A stretch of DNA of 64,000 nt from an uncultured Bacilli bacterium (GCA_934096985.1 CAKONC010000004.1:69618-133617), one strand, 5' to 3'; shown: positions 8,148 to 17,058, counted from the stretch's first letter. Numbers and translations: made by a program. Notes: generated from the letters alone by a model not told the origin.

Positions 8148-8156
8148 TTTGTCGAA
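8148..8156 (+). promoter_or_regulatory. Spo0A box upstream of spo0A
   Basis: TTTGTCGAA is a perfect match to the B. subtilis 0A box. It lies about 105 bases before the spo0A start and downstream of the pgk terminator, so spo0A is the only gene it could plausibly control. Confidence 0.65.
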
Positions 8157-8163
8157 TTATGGC

Positions 8164-8205
8164 AAAAAAAGAATGGATTTAGTTTTTTTCTATAAAATCC
8201 ATTCC
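8164..8205 (-). terminator. Terminator of pgk, stem starting inside the gene
   Basis: GAATGGATTT in the last codons of pgk pairs with AAATCCATTC after the stop and is followed by seven T on the minus strand. It separates pgk from spo0A transcription. Confidence 0.75.
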
Positions 8206-9306
8206 TTTTAAATGATCACTACTTATGTATTCAAGTGATGCTCCACCACCACTTGATAAAAATGAAAAATTATCACTTAACCCGAATTTATTAATTGCAT
8301 TTAATGTGTCTCCACCACCAGCAACTTTATATGCATCAATATTTTGAAGTGAAGAAAATAAATTTTTTGTACCAGTGGCATAATTTTCATTTTCAAATAC
8401 ACCACATGTTCCATTAATAAAAATTGTTTTACTCTTTTGAAAATAACTAATATACTTGTTAATTGACTTAGTATTTAAATCCAAAATTTTATCTTCGTCA
8501 ATCACAAAATCAATAGGTAAAACTATTTTATTTCTAAATTCTTTTATTAAGCTTTTTATTTCTAATATAGTGATCTCATCATTGGTACACAAACTATCCA
8601 TTACATCAAAACCACAAGCAAACAAAAATGAATTTGCAATACCACCGCCCACTAACAAATAATCACATTTTTTTAATAAATCTTTAATATAACCAAGTTT
8701 ATCATCCACTTTTGCTCCACCCATAAATACTGTGAAAGGTCTTTGAATATTTGTTATAAGTGGTTTTAAATTTGTAAGTTCTTCTTTAACTAGGAAACCA
8801 TAATATGTAGGCAAAAATTCAGAAATTCCAGCAACTGAAGCATGAGCTCTATGCAACGAAGCAAAAGCATCAACTACAAATACATCTCCTAAAACTGACC
8901 AATAATTAGCCAAATTTTTATCATTTTTACTTTCAAGTTTTTCAGGATAGTCACAAAATCTGGTATTTTCTAATAATACGACATCACCAATTTGCATATC
9001 TTTGCATGTTTTGATTACATCCATTCCAACAGGAGAAGAAACGAAAGTTACCTCTTTACTTAACAAATTACTTAATTCATCCGCAACAGGTTTTAAAGTA
9101 TTATATATTTTATCTTCCCTAGTTTTTATTCTGCCCATATGGCTTAATAAAATTACTGAATTATTTTCTAAAAAATACTTAATTGTTTTTAAACTTTTGA
9201 CAATTTTAGTATTATCCATAATTTTGCCATCTTTTATAGGTACATTAAAATCACATCTAATAATGATTTTTTTATTATAAAATTTTTCTTCATCAATAAA
9301 TTTCAT
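8179..9306 (-). CDS. pgk: Phosphoglycerate kinase
   Basis: A 375-residue enzyme that makes ATP from 1,3-bisphosphoglycerate. Recognisable blocks include the N-terminal substrate site (IIRCDFNVPIKDGKI), VLLENTRFC, FMGGAKVDDKLGYIKDLL and the C-terminal nucleotide loop SFLSSGGGASLEYIS. It is about 20 residues shorter than the usual bacterial enzyme, with no key motif missing. It has its own promoter and terminator, with gap immediately upstream in transcription order. Confidence 0.96.
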   Translation of the reverse strand: MKFIDEEKFYNKKIIIRCDFNVPIKDGKIMDNTKIVKSLKTIKYFLENNSVILLSHMGRIKTREDKIYNTLKPVADELSNLLSKEVTFVSSPVGMDVIKTCKDMQIGDVVLLENTRFCDYPEKLESKNDKNLANYWSVLGDVFVVDAFASLHRAHASVAGISEFLPTYYGFLVKEELTNLKPLITNIQRPFTVFMGGAKVDDKLGYIKDLLKKCDYLLVGGGIANSFLFACGFDVMDSLCTNDEITILEIKSLIKEFRNKIVLPIDFVIDEDKILDLNTKSINKYISYFQKSKTIFINGTCGVFENENYATGTKNLFSSLQNIDAYKVAGGGDTLNAINKFGLSDNFSFLSSGGGASLEYISSDHLKGMDFIEKN

Positions 9307-9331
9307 TTATCAACACCCTTTATCTAAATTA

Positions 9332-9360
9332 ATTTTAGCAAATATATTGTTCTTTTGCAA
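9332..9360 (-). promoter_or_regulatory. Promoter of pgk
   Basis: TTGCAA, a 17-base spacer and TAAAAT on the minus strand, just after the gap terminator, so pgk can be transcribed independently of gap. Confidence 0.6.
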
Positions 9361-9362
9361 TT

Positions 9363-9393
9363 AAAAAAGATGCTTATTATTTAAACATCTTTA
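9363..9393 (-). terminator. Terminator of gap
   Basis: AAAGATG within the last codons of gap pairs with CATCTTT beyond the stop and is followed by a T run on the minus strand. Confidence 0.65.
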
Positions 9394-10384
9394 TAGCTGT
9401 TCGTAACATTTGTGCAGTGTAACCATATTCATTATCATACCATGCGGTAATTTTAACTAATTGCTTACCATTATATTCAACAATATTTGTAAGTAAACTA
9501 TCATATAAGCAACCACATTTTCTTCCTATTACATCAGATGAAACTAGTGGTGCACTGGAATATATAATACTTTCTGATTGATTATTTTTTATAGTTTCAT
9601 TAATCAGCTCAATAGTTACATTTTTAGAAAGTTCAAGAGTTACGTCTACCATAGAACCATCTATAGTTGGTACTCTATAAGCAATACCGTCCATCTTTCC
9701 TTTCAGCTCTGGAATTACTAAACCTATTGATTTAGCGGCTCCAGTAGATGTTGGAACTATGTTATGGGCACTTGCCCTTCCTCTTCTTGAATTAATACCT
9801 TTTTTATGAAAATTATCTAAAGAATTTTGATCTGCAGTATATGCATGAATAGTACTCATAAATCCTTTTTCTACACCAAAATTATCACTTATAATTTTAA
9901 GTAATGGTGCTAGACAATTTGTTGTACAACTAGAAGCACTTACAATTATATCTTCACTATTGATTTTATCATCATTTACATTTGCTACAATTGTTGGCAT
10001 CTGTCCTTTTCCTGGAGCAGAAATAAGCACCTTTTTAGCACCTGCTTTTATATGTTTATAAGCATCATCATAATTAGTAAATGCTCCAGTGCATTCTAAA
10101 ACCAAATCAACATTTAAATCCTTCCATGGTAAATTTTCAGGATCTAATTCTGAATATAAAGGAATTTTTTTTACACCAGCTATTATTAAATTATTTCCAT
10201 CATAATTTATTTCATTTTCATGAAATGTTCCATGAACAGAATCATATTTTATTAAATATGCTGCTGATTCTGCATCCATGTCTTTATTATTTATTGCTAC
10301 TATGTCAAATTCAGTGGAAGTTATCATTTGCCTAAAAGCAAGTCTTCCAATTCTTCCAAAACCATTAATTGCTACTTTAATCAT
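9377..10384 (-). CDS. gap: Glyceraldehyde-3-phosphate dehydrogenase
   Basis: A 335-residue GAPDH with the NAD-binding start MIKVAINGFGRIGR, the catalytic cysteine in SASSCTTNCLAPL (about residue 150) and the C-terminal WYDNEYGYT. The ATG is chosen because AGGAGGT lies eight bases upstream; the GTG two codons earlier is too close to it. The cofactor loop reads INNKDMDAE where NAD-specific enzymes usually have Asn-Asp (IND), so relaxed cofactor preference is possible. The start overlaps the end of the upstream nucleoside kinase by 8 bases, implying coupling. Confidence 0.96.
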   Translation of the reverse strand: MIKVAINGFGRIGRLAFRQMITSTEFDIVAINNKDMDAESAAYLIKYDSVHGTFHENEINYDGNNLIIAGVKKIPLYSELDPENLPWKDLNVDLVLECTGAFTNYDDAYKHIKAGAKKVLISAPGKGQMPTIVANVNDDKINSEDIIVSASSCTTNCLAPLLKIISDNFGVEKGFMSTIHAYTADQNSLDNFHKKGINSRRGRASAHNIVPTSTGAAKSIGLVIPELKGKMDGIAYRVPTIDGSMVDVTLELSKNVTIELINETIKNNQSESIIYSSAPLVSSDVIGRKCGCLYDSLLTNIVEYNGKQLVKITAWYDNEYGYTAQMLRTAIKMFK

Positions 10385-12026
10385 ATTCACTACCTCCTAT
10401 AAACTCTCTTAATATTGAATCTTTTGGAATATATTCACTACTTATTGTGAAAAATTGTTTTAAAAAACTTAATAATCTTCTTGCTTCACCATAATAAGGT
10501 GAGGTTATTGGTACAGAATAAAGTAAAGGTTCAACAAATACCTTCAAAATACCTACTTCATATGAAAGTGAAGTATTTATAATTTTATCCGCGTTCGGTA
10601 TCAATGGAATTATGTATTTTTCTTCACCAATTCTAACTTTTTTTGTATTTTTAATTGTAATTGCTACATCATACCCTCTTGTTCTAAAATCCCTTACAAT
10701 ACGCCTTAATAATCTTAAATCATTGTTTGATATAAAATTCTGCTCATCAACACTTATCGGAATAAATGGACTTACATATATTTTATATTTCATATTATCA
10801 GGGATAAATGGCATTAACCTATCATTTATAGCATGTAACCCCTCAAATAAAATTATACTGTTATCTTTAAGTTTTACTTTTTTTGAGGAAAGTTCTTTGC
10901 AACCTGTTATAAAATTATACCTCGGTAATGTAACGACTTCACCATTAAATATTTTCATAACATCATTAGTTAAATATTTAATATCAGTTGCTTCTAAACA
11001 TTCATAATCATTTTCACCATTTGCATCTTTTGGATTATCTTTTCTTTCATGGAAATAATCATCAATTGAAATAACTATAGGATCTAACCCATAAATTTTA
11101 AAATATGACGCAAGCCTTTTTGTAATAGTAGTTTTTCCACTAGAACTAGGTCCAGATATCATTACGCATTTAATGTTTTTGTTATCAGATATAATTTTTG
11201 CTGTTTCATTAATTGCAATATTAAAATTTAATTCACAAGACTTGACAAAATCATCAATTTTGCCATTGCATATTTCATTGTTAACATCTTTTATGTAAGG
11301 AACTTTCATTATATCTAGCCATTTTTGCCCAGCATTATATGAATCAATAATTCCCTCATAATTAATGTATTCTGGAAGATTTCCATCAGAATTTTCTTCA
11401 GGACAAATTATAACAGCTACATTATTTCCTAAATATTGAATATCAAACTTATTTAACACACCTGTAGAATAAGGCATCTCTGAATAATAATAATTAATTA
11501 AATCATCAAGTTCATATAAAACTACCGTAGGGTCTACAATATTACGAATGTTATTTGCTTTTACTAAATTTCCAATATCTTCATAATAATTTATAGCATC
11601 AGCATTTTTAATTATTAATTTTTCAAAACGAATATTACTTTTTACAGTTTCATGCATTTTATCACTAATCTTATTGATATCTTCCTTGTTTAAAATTTTA
11701 TCACATTTTAAAGATGCTACGATTCCTTTTGGAACATTATAAGAGTAATTTACTTTAATCTCTGGAAACATTTTTTTCGTAGCATACTCAAATATCATCT
11801 TTAAACCAGCAACATAAATTCTATTTCCATAAGAATTTGTTAAATCTATAAAAGAAATATTTTCATTTTTAGTAATTTTGTCATTAAGTGAAACTATTTT
11901 ATTGCCAACCAAAACGCCTATGATATTATCTGCATTATCACAGTTTCTGCTTAACTCATAATATGATGTACCCTTTAATGTGTTAATAGTACTACCATCA
12001 CTTAATGTCACAGTTACATTATTCAT
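10377..12026 (-). CDS. TGS-domain nucleoside (uridine-type) kinase fusion
   Basis: A 549-residue protein in two parts. The N-terminal 200 residues resemble the TGS and tRNA second additional domain region of threonyl-tRNA synthetases (a ubiquitin-like strand pattern, then HETVKSNIRFEKL). The C-terminal half is a uridine kinase/phosphoribulokinase-type P-loop kinase: Walker A GPSSSGKTT near residue 290, VISIDDYFHERKDNP, and LFEGLHAI. Proteins of this fusion are common in Firmicutes and are annotated as nucleoside kinases; the role of the synthetase-like half is unknown. It is cotranscribed with gap. No HxxxH editing site is obvious in the N-terminal part. Confidence 0.8.
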   Translation of the reverse strand: MNNVTVTLSDGSTINTLKGTSYYELSRNCDNADNIIGVLVGNKIVSLNDKITKNENISFIDLTNSYGNRIYVAGLKMIFEYATKKMFPEIKVNYSYNVPKGIVASLKCDKILNKEDINKISDKMHETVKSNIRFEKLIIKNADAINYYEDIGNLVKANNIRNIVDPTVVLYELDDLINYYYSEMPYSTGVLNKFDIQYLGNNVAVIICPEENSDGNLPEYINYEGIIDSYNAGQKWLDIMKVPYIKDVNNEICNGKIDDFVKSCELNFNIAINETAKIISDNKNIKCVMISGPSSSGKTTITKRLASYFKIYGLDPIVISIDDYFHERKDNPKDANGENDYECLEATDIKYLTNDVMKIFNGEVVTLPRYNFITGCKELSSKKVKLKDNSIILFEGLHAINDRLMPFIPDNMKYKIYVSPFIPISVDEQNFISNNDLRLLRRIVRDFRTRGYDVAITIKNTKKVRIGEEKYIIPLIPNADKIINTSLSYEVGILKVFVEPLLYSVPITSPYYGEARRLLSFLKQFFTISSEYIPKDSILREFIGGSEYD

Positions 12027-12140
12027 CTTCTAGCCCCTTATTTTACATTACTAACAATAACATATTTTTATTAATAAATCTATAAAAATATGAATAATTT
12101 TTTTTAATTGTCATTATTATATTTATAGGTGAAAATAAAA

Positions 12141-12719
12141 ATGCAAACAATTCCAATGGTTTTAAAACAAAATAATAATCACGAATATTCATATGATTTA
12201 TATTCATTATTACTTACATACCGAATCATATTTTTAACTGGTGAAGTAAATGATATTAATGCTAATATAGTTATCGGGGAATTGCTTTATCTTGATAAAG
12301 AAAATAATAAAGACATTTACTTATATATAAATTCTCCAGGCGGTTCGGTTTCTGCAGGACTAGCAATATATGATACTATAAAATACATAAAAAGTAATGT
12401 TATTACGATAGGAATAGGGTTATGTGCAAGCATGGGTGCATTCTTACTTTCAAGTGGAGATAAAAGATACGCCTTAGAAAACACTGAAATTATGATTCAT
12501 GAACCTTTGGGTGGAGTTGAGGGTAAAGCAAGCAATATAAAAATACAAAGTGATAGAATAATTAAAACTAAAGCATTAATAAATAAAATATTAGCAAAAA
12601 ATACTAAACAAAGTATTAAAAAAATTGAAAAGGATACCGAAAATGATTATTATATGAGCACAATTGAAGCAAAAAAATATGGTCTAATTGATGACATCAT
12701 AAAAAAAGAAGATTATTAG
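12141..12719 (+). CDS. clpP: ATP-dependent Clp protease proteolytic subunit ClpP
   Basis: A 192-residue serine peptidase that forms a barrel with ClpX or ClpC ATPases and degrades regulatory and damaged proteins. The triad is visible: S97 in CASMGAFLL, His in MIHEPLGG, and Asp in the DTENDYYMS region, spaced as in the family. The ATG is preferred because AGGTG lies nine bases upstream; that motif contains an in-frame GTG four codons earlier that is less likely. It runs against divIC and their stop codons share TTAG. Sole plus-strand gene in the left half of the window. Confidence 0.95.
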   Translation: MQTIPMVLKQNNNHEYSYDLYSLLLTYRIIFLTGEVNDINANIVIGELLYLDKENNKDIYLYINSPGGSVSAGLAIYDTIKYIKSNVITIGIGLCASMGAFLLSSGDKRYALENTEIMIHEPLGGVEGKASNIKIQSDRIIKTKALINKILAKNTKQSIKKIEKDTENDYYMSTIEAKKYGLIDDIIKKEDY

Positions 12720-12997
12720 TCAACTCTTATGATGACTTCATCTTCCTTTGAATATAAAAATTTTTCTTTAGCGTACCTTGCAAGATAATTTGGGTCCTGC
12801 ATTTTTGTTACTTGAGAAGTTAAAGATTTTTTTTCATCAAGTAAATTTTCATACTTTTGAGTTAATTCTTTAGTTTGTTTAACATTTTTAGCTATTGTAA
12901 TAAAATCTTTTGACACACTAAAAGCAAGTAGTGCTATAAGCCCTACAATAATAATTGAAATTAAAAAAAGTCTTTTCTTTTCTTTCTTAGTTCTCAC
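12716..12997 (-). CDS. divIC: DivIC/FtsB-family cell division protein
   Basis: A 93-residue bitopic membrane protein: a basic N-terminus (RTKKEKKR), one membrane helix (FLISIIIVGLIALLAFSV), then a coiled coil (about residues 40-75) and the conserved PNYLARYAKEKFLYSKEDE segment of DivIC. It would join FtsL and DivIB in the septal complex. A GTG start is preferred because AAGGTGG lies six bases upstream; an ATG six codons earlier is the alternative. Position after yabP-yabQ matches Bacillus. Confidence 0.88.
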   Translation of the reverse strand: MRTKKEKKRLFLISIIIVGLIALLAFSVSKDFITIAKNVKQTKELTQKYENLLDEKKSLTSQVTKMQDPNYLARYAKEKFLYSKEDEVIIRVD

Positions 12998-13044
12998 TAT
13001 AGCCCACCTTATCATTGTCAATATATAATCAAAAAAAAAGAAAG

Positions 13045-13353
13045 TCAACATATTTTCTTTTTTTTTGAAAGAATTTTACATAAATTTAACATTTTATTTT
13101 TTAGATAATTTGCTAATAAAAAGCCACCTACAAAACAAAATAAATAATATATGTGAAATATTCCATAATTTAATTTATAAATAATAACTAAATATATAAA
13201 TACATTATCTATTGTAAAAAGAATAAACATGAGTATCTTAATTAATGCTTGATCTTTGAAAAAAAACTTATAATTTAAAATAGCTAAATAAAAAAATACT
13301 ATTCCATAAATAAAATTAATAAATAGAATCAATAATGTTTTATATGCTGTCAT
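13045..13353 (-). CDS. yabQ: Spore cortex protein YabQ
   Basis: A 102-residue protein with about three hydrophobic segments and a basic C-terminus. Sequence similarity is weak by eye; the call rests on size, membrane topology and its place between yabP and divIC, exactly as in Bacillus. YabQ is needed for spore cortex formation in B. subtilis. Its start overlaps the yabP stop by 4 bases (ATGA). Confidence 0.75.
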   Translation of the reverse strand: MTAYKTLLILFINFIYGIVFFYLAILNYKFFFKDQALIKILMFILFTIDNVFIYLVIIYKLNYGIFHIYYLFCFVGGFLLANYLKNKMLNLCKILSKKKKIC

Positions 13354-13625
13354 TTAAATAGTTTACTTAAAAAGCTTTCTTCTTTTGCTTTGGATTTTGA
13401 TTCTATATAATTAATTAAATTTATTTTACCTTTGATTCTAATTAATCCACCTGTAGTATCTAACGTAAGAAGTTCCATTGAACTACCTTTAATTTGAATA
13501 GGACCCATATTACTATCTAAAAAAAATTCTTTACTATCAAAATTTATAATTTTTTTTATGCCAGTTATAGAAAGTAAATTTCTATCAAGCATTTTCACTT
13601 CATGATTTATTACTTTTTCATTCAT
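13350..13625 (-). CDS. yabP: Sporulation protein YabP
   Basis: A 91-residue YabP/YqfC-family protein with the typical pattern of an N-terminal NHEVKMLDRNLLSITGIKKI, FDSKEFFLDSNMG and a GLIRIKGK-like strand. The ATG with AGAGG seven bases upstream is used; the longer frame would run back through the spoVG terminator. It precedes yabQ in a sporulation operon. Its biochemical role is unknown in any species. Confidence 0.88.
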   Translation of the reverse strand: MNEKVINHEVKMLDRNLLSITGIKKIINFDSKEFFLDSNMGPIQIKGSSMELLTLDTTGGLIRIKGKINLINYIESKSKAKEESFLSKLFK

Positions 13626-13674
13626 ATATTTTCCTCTACAAAAATATATGATGTAATGGATTTGTTTATGCAAA

Positions 13675-13700
13675 ATAAAAAAGCGTTTTGCGCTTTTTTT
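13675..13700 (-). terminator. Terminator of spoVG
   Basis: AAAAAAGCG, loop CAAAA and CGCTTTTTT form a near-perfect U-tailed hairpin on the minus strand, touching the end of spoVG. Confidence 0.8.
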
Positions 13701-13956
13701 ACTCTTCATTTGTTGGAAGATTTTTATATTCTGTTAAAATTTTATCTTCGAACATTTTTCTAGTTTCAGCATTAATTGGATGAGCTATATCATTGTATTT
13801 ATCATCGTTTGGCATAGCTACAAATAATCTGCTATCTCCTTCAATAATACGAAGATTTCTTACAACAAAGCAATCATCTAATGTTACTGTTACATAACCC
13901 TTAACCTTTGAACCTTCTCTATCAACTTTGTGAATTTTTACTGATGTAATTTCCAT
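13699..13956 (-). CDS. spoVG: Septation/RNA-binding regulator SpoVG
   Basis: An 85-residue SpoVG with the family core (VDREGSKVKGYVTVTLDDCF and VVRNLRIIEG) and the conserved HPINAETRKMFEDKIL. SpoVG proteins bind nucleic acids and affect asymmetric septation and many genes after transcription. Here the upstream promoter looks sigma-A-like rather than sigma-H-like, so it may be expressed during growth. Confidence 0.95.
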   Translation of the reverse strand: MEITSVKIHKVDREGSKVKGYVTVTLDDCFVVRNLRIIEGDSRLFVAMPNDDKYNDIAHPINAETRKMFEDKILTEYKNLPTNEE

Positions 13957-13992
13957 ACTCTATCACTACTCCTTTATCCTATTCACAATTTC

Positions 13993-14021
13993 ATTTTACC
14001 CTACTATTAATAATAATGCAA
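13993..14021 (-). promoter_or_regulatory. Promoter of spoVG
   Basis: TTGCAT, a 17-base spacer and TAAAAT on the minus strand fit a sigma-A promoter. The classical B. subtilis spoVG promoter is sigma-H dependent; a sigma-H reading at this site has the wrong spacing. Confidence 0.55.
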
Positions 14022-14028
14022 GATTTTT

Positions 14029-14241
14029 TTATAAATACTTAATACTTATATCTTTTGTAATAATATCTCTATATGCAAAGCTTTTTTCATCTCCAGATTC
14101 TATTATTGTAAAGATATTTGGATATAATTTATATATAGTTCCGTCGTAATAATTTATTTTGTTTCGAAGACCATAAACAGTTATTCTAACTTTTTTCCCA
14201 ACATTATTATTTATTTGATTTTTAATAAATTCTATATTCAT
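14029..14241 (-). CDS. veg: Veg protein
   Basis: A 70-residue basic protein of the Veg family (KNQINNNVGKKVRITVYGLRN; YDGTIYKLYPNIFTIIE), an SH3-like small protein linked to biofilm control in B. subtilis. It overlaps yabG by 4 bases, keeping the yabG-veg order of Bacillus. Confidence 0.9.
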   Translation of the reverse strand: MNIEFIKNQINNNVGKKVRITVYGLRNKINYYDGTIYKLYPNIFTIIESGDEKSFAYRDIITKDISIKYL

Positions 14242-15002
14242 CGTGGATACCCCACATACATTAAACCATTTGTTATTATCCCACCGATACCCGAAGAGCC
14301 ATATTTAGTTTGATTAATTAATTTTACAACATCAATTTCATCAGAAGTTTTTGTCAGCGCAATTGTACTTGCAATTATTGCGGGATCTAGTGCATGAATA
14401 TTTACTCTTTTTGGGGATGATGCAAAATTTGCACCCGCTTTTATTAAAGCTTCATAATCACTTTGGCAAGCACCTGCTATAATAACTAATTTATCATGAC
14501 TTTTTTCATAATTTCTAGCAATCTTTATGGCTTTTACAAAATTTTTAGAATTCTTATAATTTTCGATATTGTCTTTATTACCCTTTTTTTCATAATACGC
14601 ATCATGGCCAGTTATAACAAGAATATCCGGTTTATATTCTTTTAATAAAATTGGTAATTGCTTAGAAATTTGATCTTCACTAATTTTTTTACCAATAGCA
14701 TAAACTTTAAATTCTTTATAAAATTTTAAGCATTTTTCTAGGTACTCACTGTCTCCATCAATATGAAGTATTTTGCCAGGTAAATAAAAGTAACTGGTTC
14801 TATCATTATTTATATCTAATGATATTTGAAAATTATCTTCACATTTTTCAACTTTTACTAGGTCTAAATAATCACTATCTGCGTATAATCTATCAAAAAC
14901 ACCTTTTAAATATACTTTGCTTTCAGAAATTGATAATACTTTAAATACTAAATCATTATTATGTGATTTTCTTGTTACATAATCACCAACTTCAATTTTC
15001 AA
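14238..15002 (-). CDS. yabG: Sporulation-specific protease YabG
   Basis: A 254-residue YabG peptidase. The N-terminus has a KOW-like strand region (VGDYVTRKSHNNDLVFKVLS), and the protease domain includes VITGHDAYYEKKGN, IIAGACQSDYEALIKAGANF and HALDPAIIASTIALT. The GHD and GACQSDYEAL blocks are likely to carry catalytic residues. In B. subtilis YabG is made in the mother cell under sigma-K and processes coat proteins. It is followed by veg. Confidence 0.92.
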   Translation of the reverse strand: MKIEVGDYVTRKSHNNDLVFKVLSISESKVYLKGVFDRLYADSDYLDLVKVEKCEDNFQISLDINNDRTSYFYLPGKILHIDGDSEYLEKCLKFYKEFKVYAIGKKISEDQISKQLPILLKEYKPDILVITGHDAYYEKKGNKDNIENYKNSKNFVKAIKIARNYEKSHDKLVIIAGACQSDYEALIKAGANFASSPKRVNIHALDPAIIASTIALTKTSDEIDVVKLINQTKYGSSGIGGIITNGLMYVGYPR

Positions 15003-15059
15003 TAAATATCACCATTAATTTATATGCTATAGCAATCATTTTTAGACTAAAAAAAAGGG

Positions 15060-16307
15060 CTAATCCCTCTTACTTAAAAAATATGTTACCGCGGACATTA
15101 TCGAAAGCAAGCCATATTCATAAGAAAGTGACCCTTGCTGATAAATAATATATGGACTTCTAATGGGGCCATCACAAGAAAGTTCTATAGAAGAACCTTG
15201 AGTAAATGAACCACTTGCCATAATTATTTTATCTGCATAACCCGGCATATCACTTTTTTCAACTACAGCATTAGAATCTATTGGACTACTTTTTTGAACT
15301 CCAATAGCATAATTTATCATATCTTCTTCATTGCCAAAATAAATATTTTGAACAATATCCACTCTTTCATCATTATATTTTGGCTCAACATTATAACCCA
15401 ATAATTCAAATAATCTACTTGTAAAAATAGCTGTTTTTAGTGATGCTGAAACCGCATTTAAAGATAAATATAGTCCTTGCAAAATTGATTTATTAGCTCC
15501 TAAAGAAGGGCCTACGTCAATCCCTTCACCAGGTAGATTTAATCTTTCGGCACATAAATTGATTAGTTTTTTCTTTCCTACTATATAAGCACCATTCGAA
15601 GCTATAGCACCACCTAAGTTTTTTATTAATGAACCAACTACTACATCAGCGCCAACATCCGTAGGTTCTTTTAAAGACACAAATTCACAATAGCAGTTAT
15701 CTACCATAATTATAGTATTTGGACTAACATTTTTTATTACTTTAATTATTTTTTCAATTTTTTCTATAGACATACTTTTTCTTGTACTATAACCCTTCGA
15801 ACGTTGAATTTCTACAACCTTAACAAAAGAGGCAGATAGCCTTTCAATAATTTTCTTTTTATCAAATTCATTATTTACTAAATCTATTTGTTCATAATTT
15901 ATAGAAAAGGACTTTAACGAACTTGGATTATCTTTAATTCCAATAACTTCATCAAGAGTATCATAAGGTTTACCAGTAATGCTTAAAAGTATATCATTTG
16001 GTCTTAATAATGCAAATAAACAAACTGTTAATGCATGAGAACCAGATATAAATTGATTTCTTACTAAAGCAGATTCTACATGAAATATATTTGCATATAC
16101 TTTTTCAATTTTATCTCTGCCAATATCTCCATAACCATAACCTGTTGTCATGTTAAAATCAGTTTCTGAAACTTGTTCTTTTATAAAAGCATTAAGTACT
16201 TTTTGACTATTTTTAAAAATTATTTCATCTACCTTATCAAGTTCTAATTTAATATCTTTATCTATTTGTTTTTTTAAATTATAAACCTTTTCACTTATTT
16301 CTAACAT
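15060..16307 (-). CDS. PLP enzyme of the methionine gamma-lyase/aluminium-resistance (YnbB) family
   Basis: A 415-residue fold-type I pyridoxal phosphate enzyme. It shows the family's start (TTGYGYGDIGRDKIEKVYA), IRNQFISGSHAL-like RNQFISGSHALTVCLF, the Asp in IMVDNCYCEF and the Schiff-base lysine region VGSLIKNLGGAIASNGAYI. The reaction is not established for most members. Its ATG overlaps the end of the upstream SDR gene by 7 bases, so the two form an operon placed between rsmA and yabG. In Bacillus this gene normally lies near glnR, so its location is unusual. Confidence 0.85.
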   Translation of the reverse strand: MLEISEKVYNLKKQIDKDIKLELDKVDEIIFKNSQKVLNAFIKEQVSETDFNMTTGYGYGDIGRDKIEKVYANIFHVESALVRNQFISGSHALTVCLFALLRPNDILLSITGKPYDTLDEVIGIKDNPSSLKSFSINYEQIDLVNNEFDKKKIIERLSASFVKVVEIQRSKGYSTRKSMSIEKIEKIIKVIKNVSPNTIIMVDNCYCEFVSLKEPTDVGADVVVGSLIKNLGGAIASNGAYIVGKKKLINLCAERLNLPGEGIDVGPSLGANKSILQGLYLSLNAVSASLKTAIFTSRLFELLGYNVEPKYNDERVDIVQNIYFGNEEDMINYAIGVQKSSPIDSNAVVEKSDMPGYADKIIMASGSFTQGSSIELSCDGPIRSPYIIYQQGSLSYEYGLLSIMSAVTYFLSKRD

Positions 16308-17026
16308 AACTCACCTCCATCTACTCTAATTATTGCATTATTTATATAACTTGCATCATTTGCCACAAAGAAAACTACTTTAGCAATTTCCATTGGACTG
16401 CCAAACCTTCCAAGCAGAATATTTTTATTTAAACTTGCTTTTTCTTCTTCCGTTAATAAATCATTATGCTTCGTATTAACCCATCCAGGACATAGAGCAT
16501 TTACTCTTATTTTCGGAGCAAAAGCTTTAGCATAATTATGGGTTAAGGATATAATTCCTGCTTTTGAGGCATCATAATCTATACTTTCAGGATAATATGA
16601 ATCTATTGCATTAGTTGAAGAAATGTTTATAATTGAGCCTTCATCCATTATTTTTGAAAAATATTTTGTTATTATAAATGTGCCTACTAAATTAGTGTTG
16701 ATAACTTGTTTAAATTCTTCAACTGTTTTCTTATCTAAAAAATTATCCATTGCAATACCTGCATTATTTATTAAAACATCTATTTTAGAAAAATCTTTTT
16801 TTACATTTTCTAAAAAATTTATTACTTCTTTTTCATTTGAGACATCACATTTATAAGCTAAACATTTTACGTTATATTTTTTTCTTATTTCTTCTTTCAA
16901 AGTATTGGCCTGCTGCATGCTAGTATTATAATTTATAATTACGTCATACCCATTACTTGCAAATATTTGTGCACATGCGGCTCCAATTCCTTTGGAAGCT
17001 CCCGTTATTAACACAACTTTATTCAT
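16301..17026 (-). CDS. Short-chain dehydrogenase/reductase (FabG/YmfI-like)
   Basis: A 241-residue classical SDR: cofactor loop TGASKGIG, NNAG, the catalytic Ser in NISSTNA, and the YxxxK pair in YDASKAG. The INYNTSMQQANTLKEEI segment after strand 2 suggests NADPH use. Candidates are 3-oxoacyl-ACP reductase (FabG) or the EF-P 5-aminopentanone reductase YmfI; without fab or efp neighbours I cannot choose. ATG with GGAGG nine bases upstream. It is the first gene of a pair with the PLP enzyme. Confidence 0.8.
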   Translation of the reverse strand: MNKVVLITGASKGIGAACAQIFASNGYDVIINYNTSMQQANTLKEEIRKKYNVKCLAYKCDVSNEKEVINFLENVKKDFSKIDVLINNAGIAMDNFLDKKTVEEFKQVINTNLVGTFIITKYFSKIMDEGSIINISSTNAIDSYYPESIDYDASKAGIISLTHNYAKAFAPKIRVNALCPGWVNTKHNDLLTEEEKASLNKNILLGRFGSPMEIAKVVFFVANDASYINNAIIRVDGGELC

Positions 17027-17052
17027 ATCTATTTTCCTCCAAAACAAAAAAC

Positions 17053-17058
17053 ATTATA
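17053..17058 (-). promoter_or_regulatory. Extended -10 promoter of the SDR-PLP enzyme pair
   Basis: TGTTATAAT on the minus strand is an extended -10 element just after rsmA; no strong -35 is visible. Confidence 0.45.

Noticed and set aside
13969..14006. Possible sigma-H promoter before spoVG (GTAGGGTAA ... GAAT)
   Set aside because: Spacing is about 8 bases instead of 11-12 and the -35 has a mismatch, while a sigma-A type TTGCAT-17-TAAAAT fits better.
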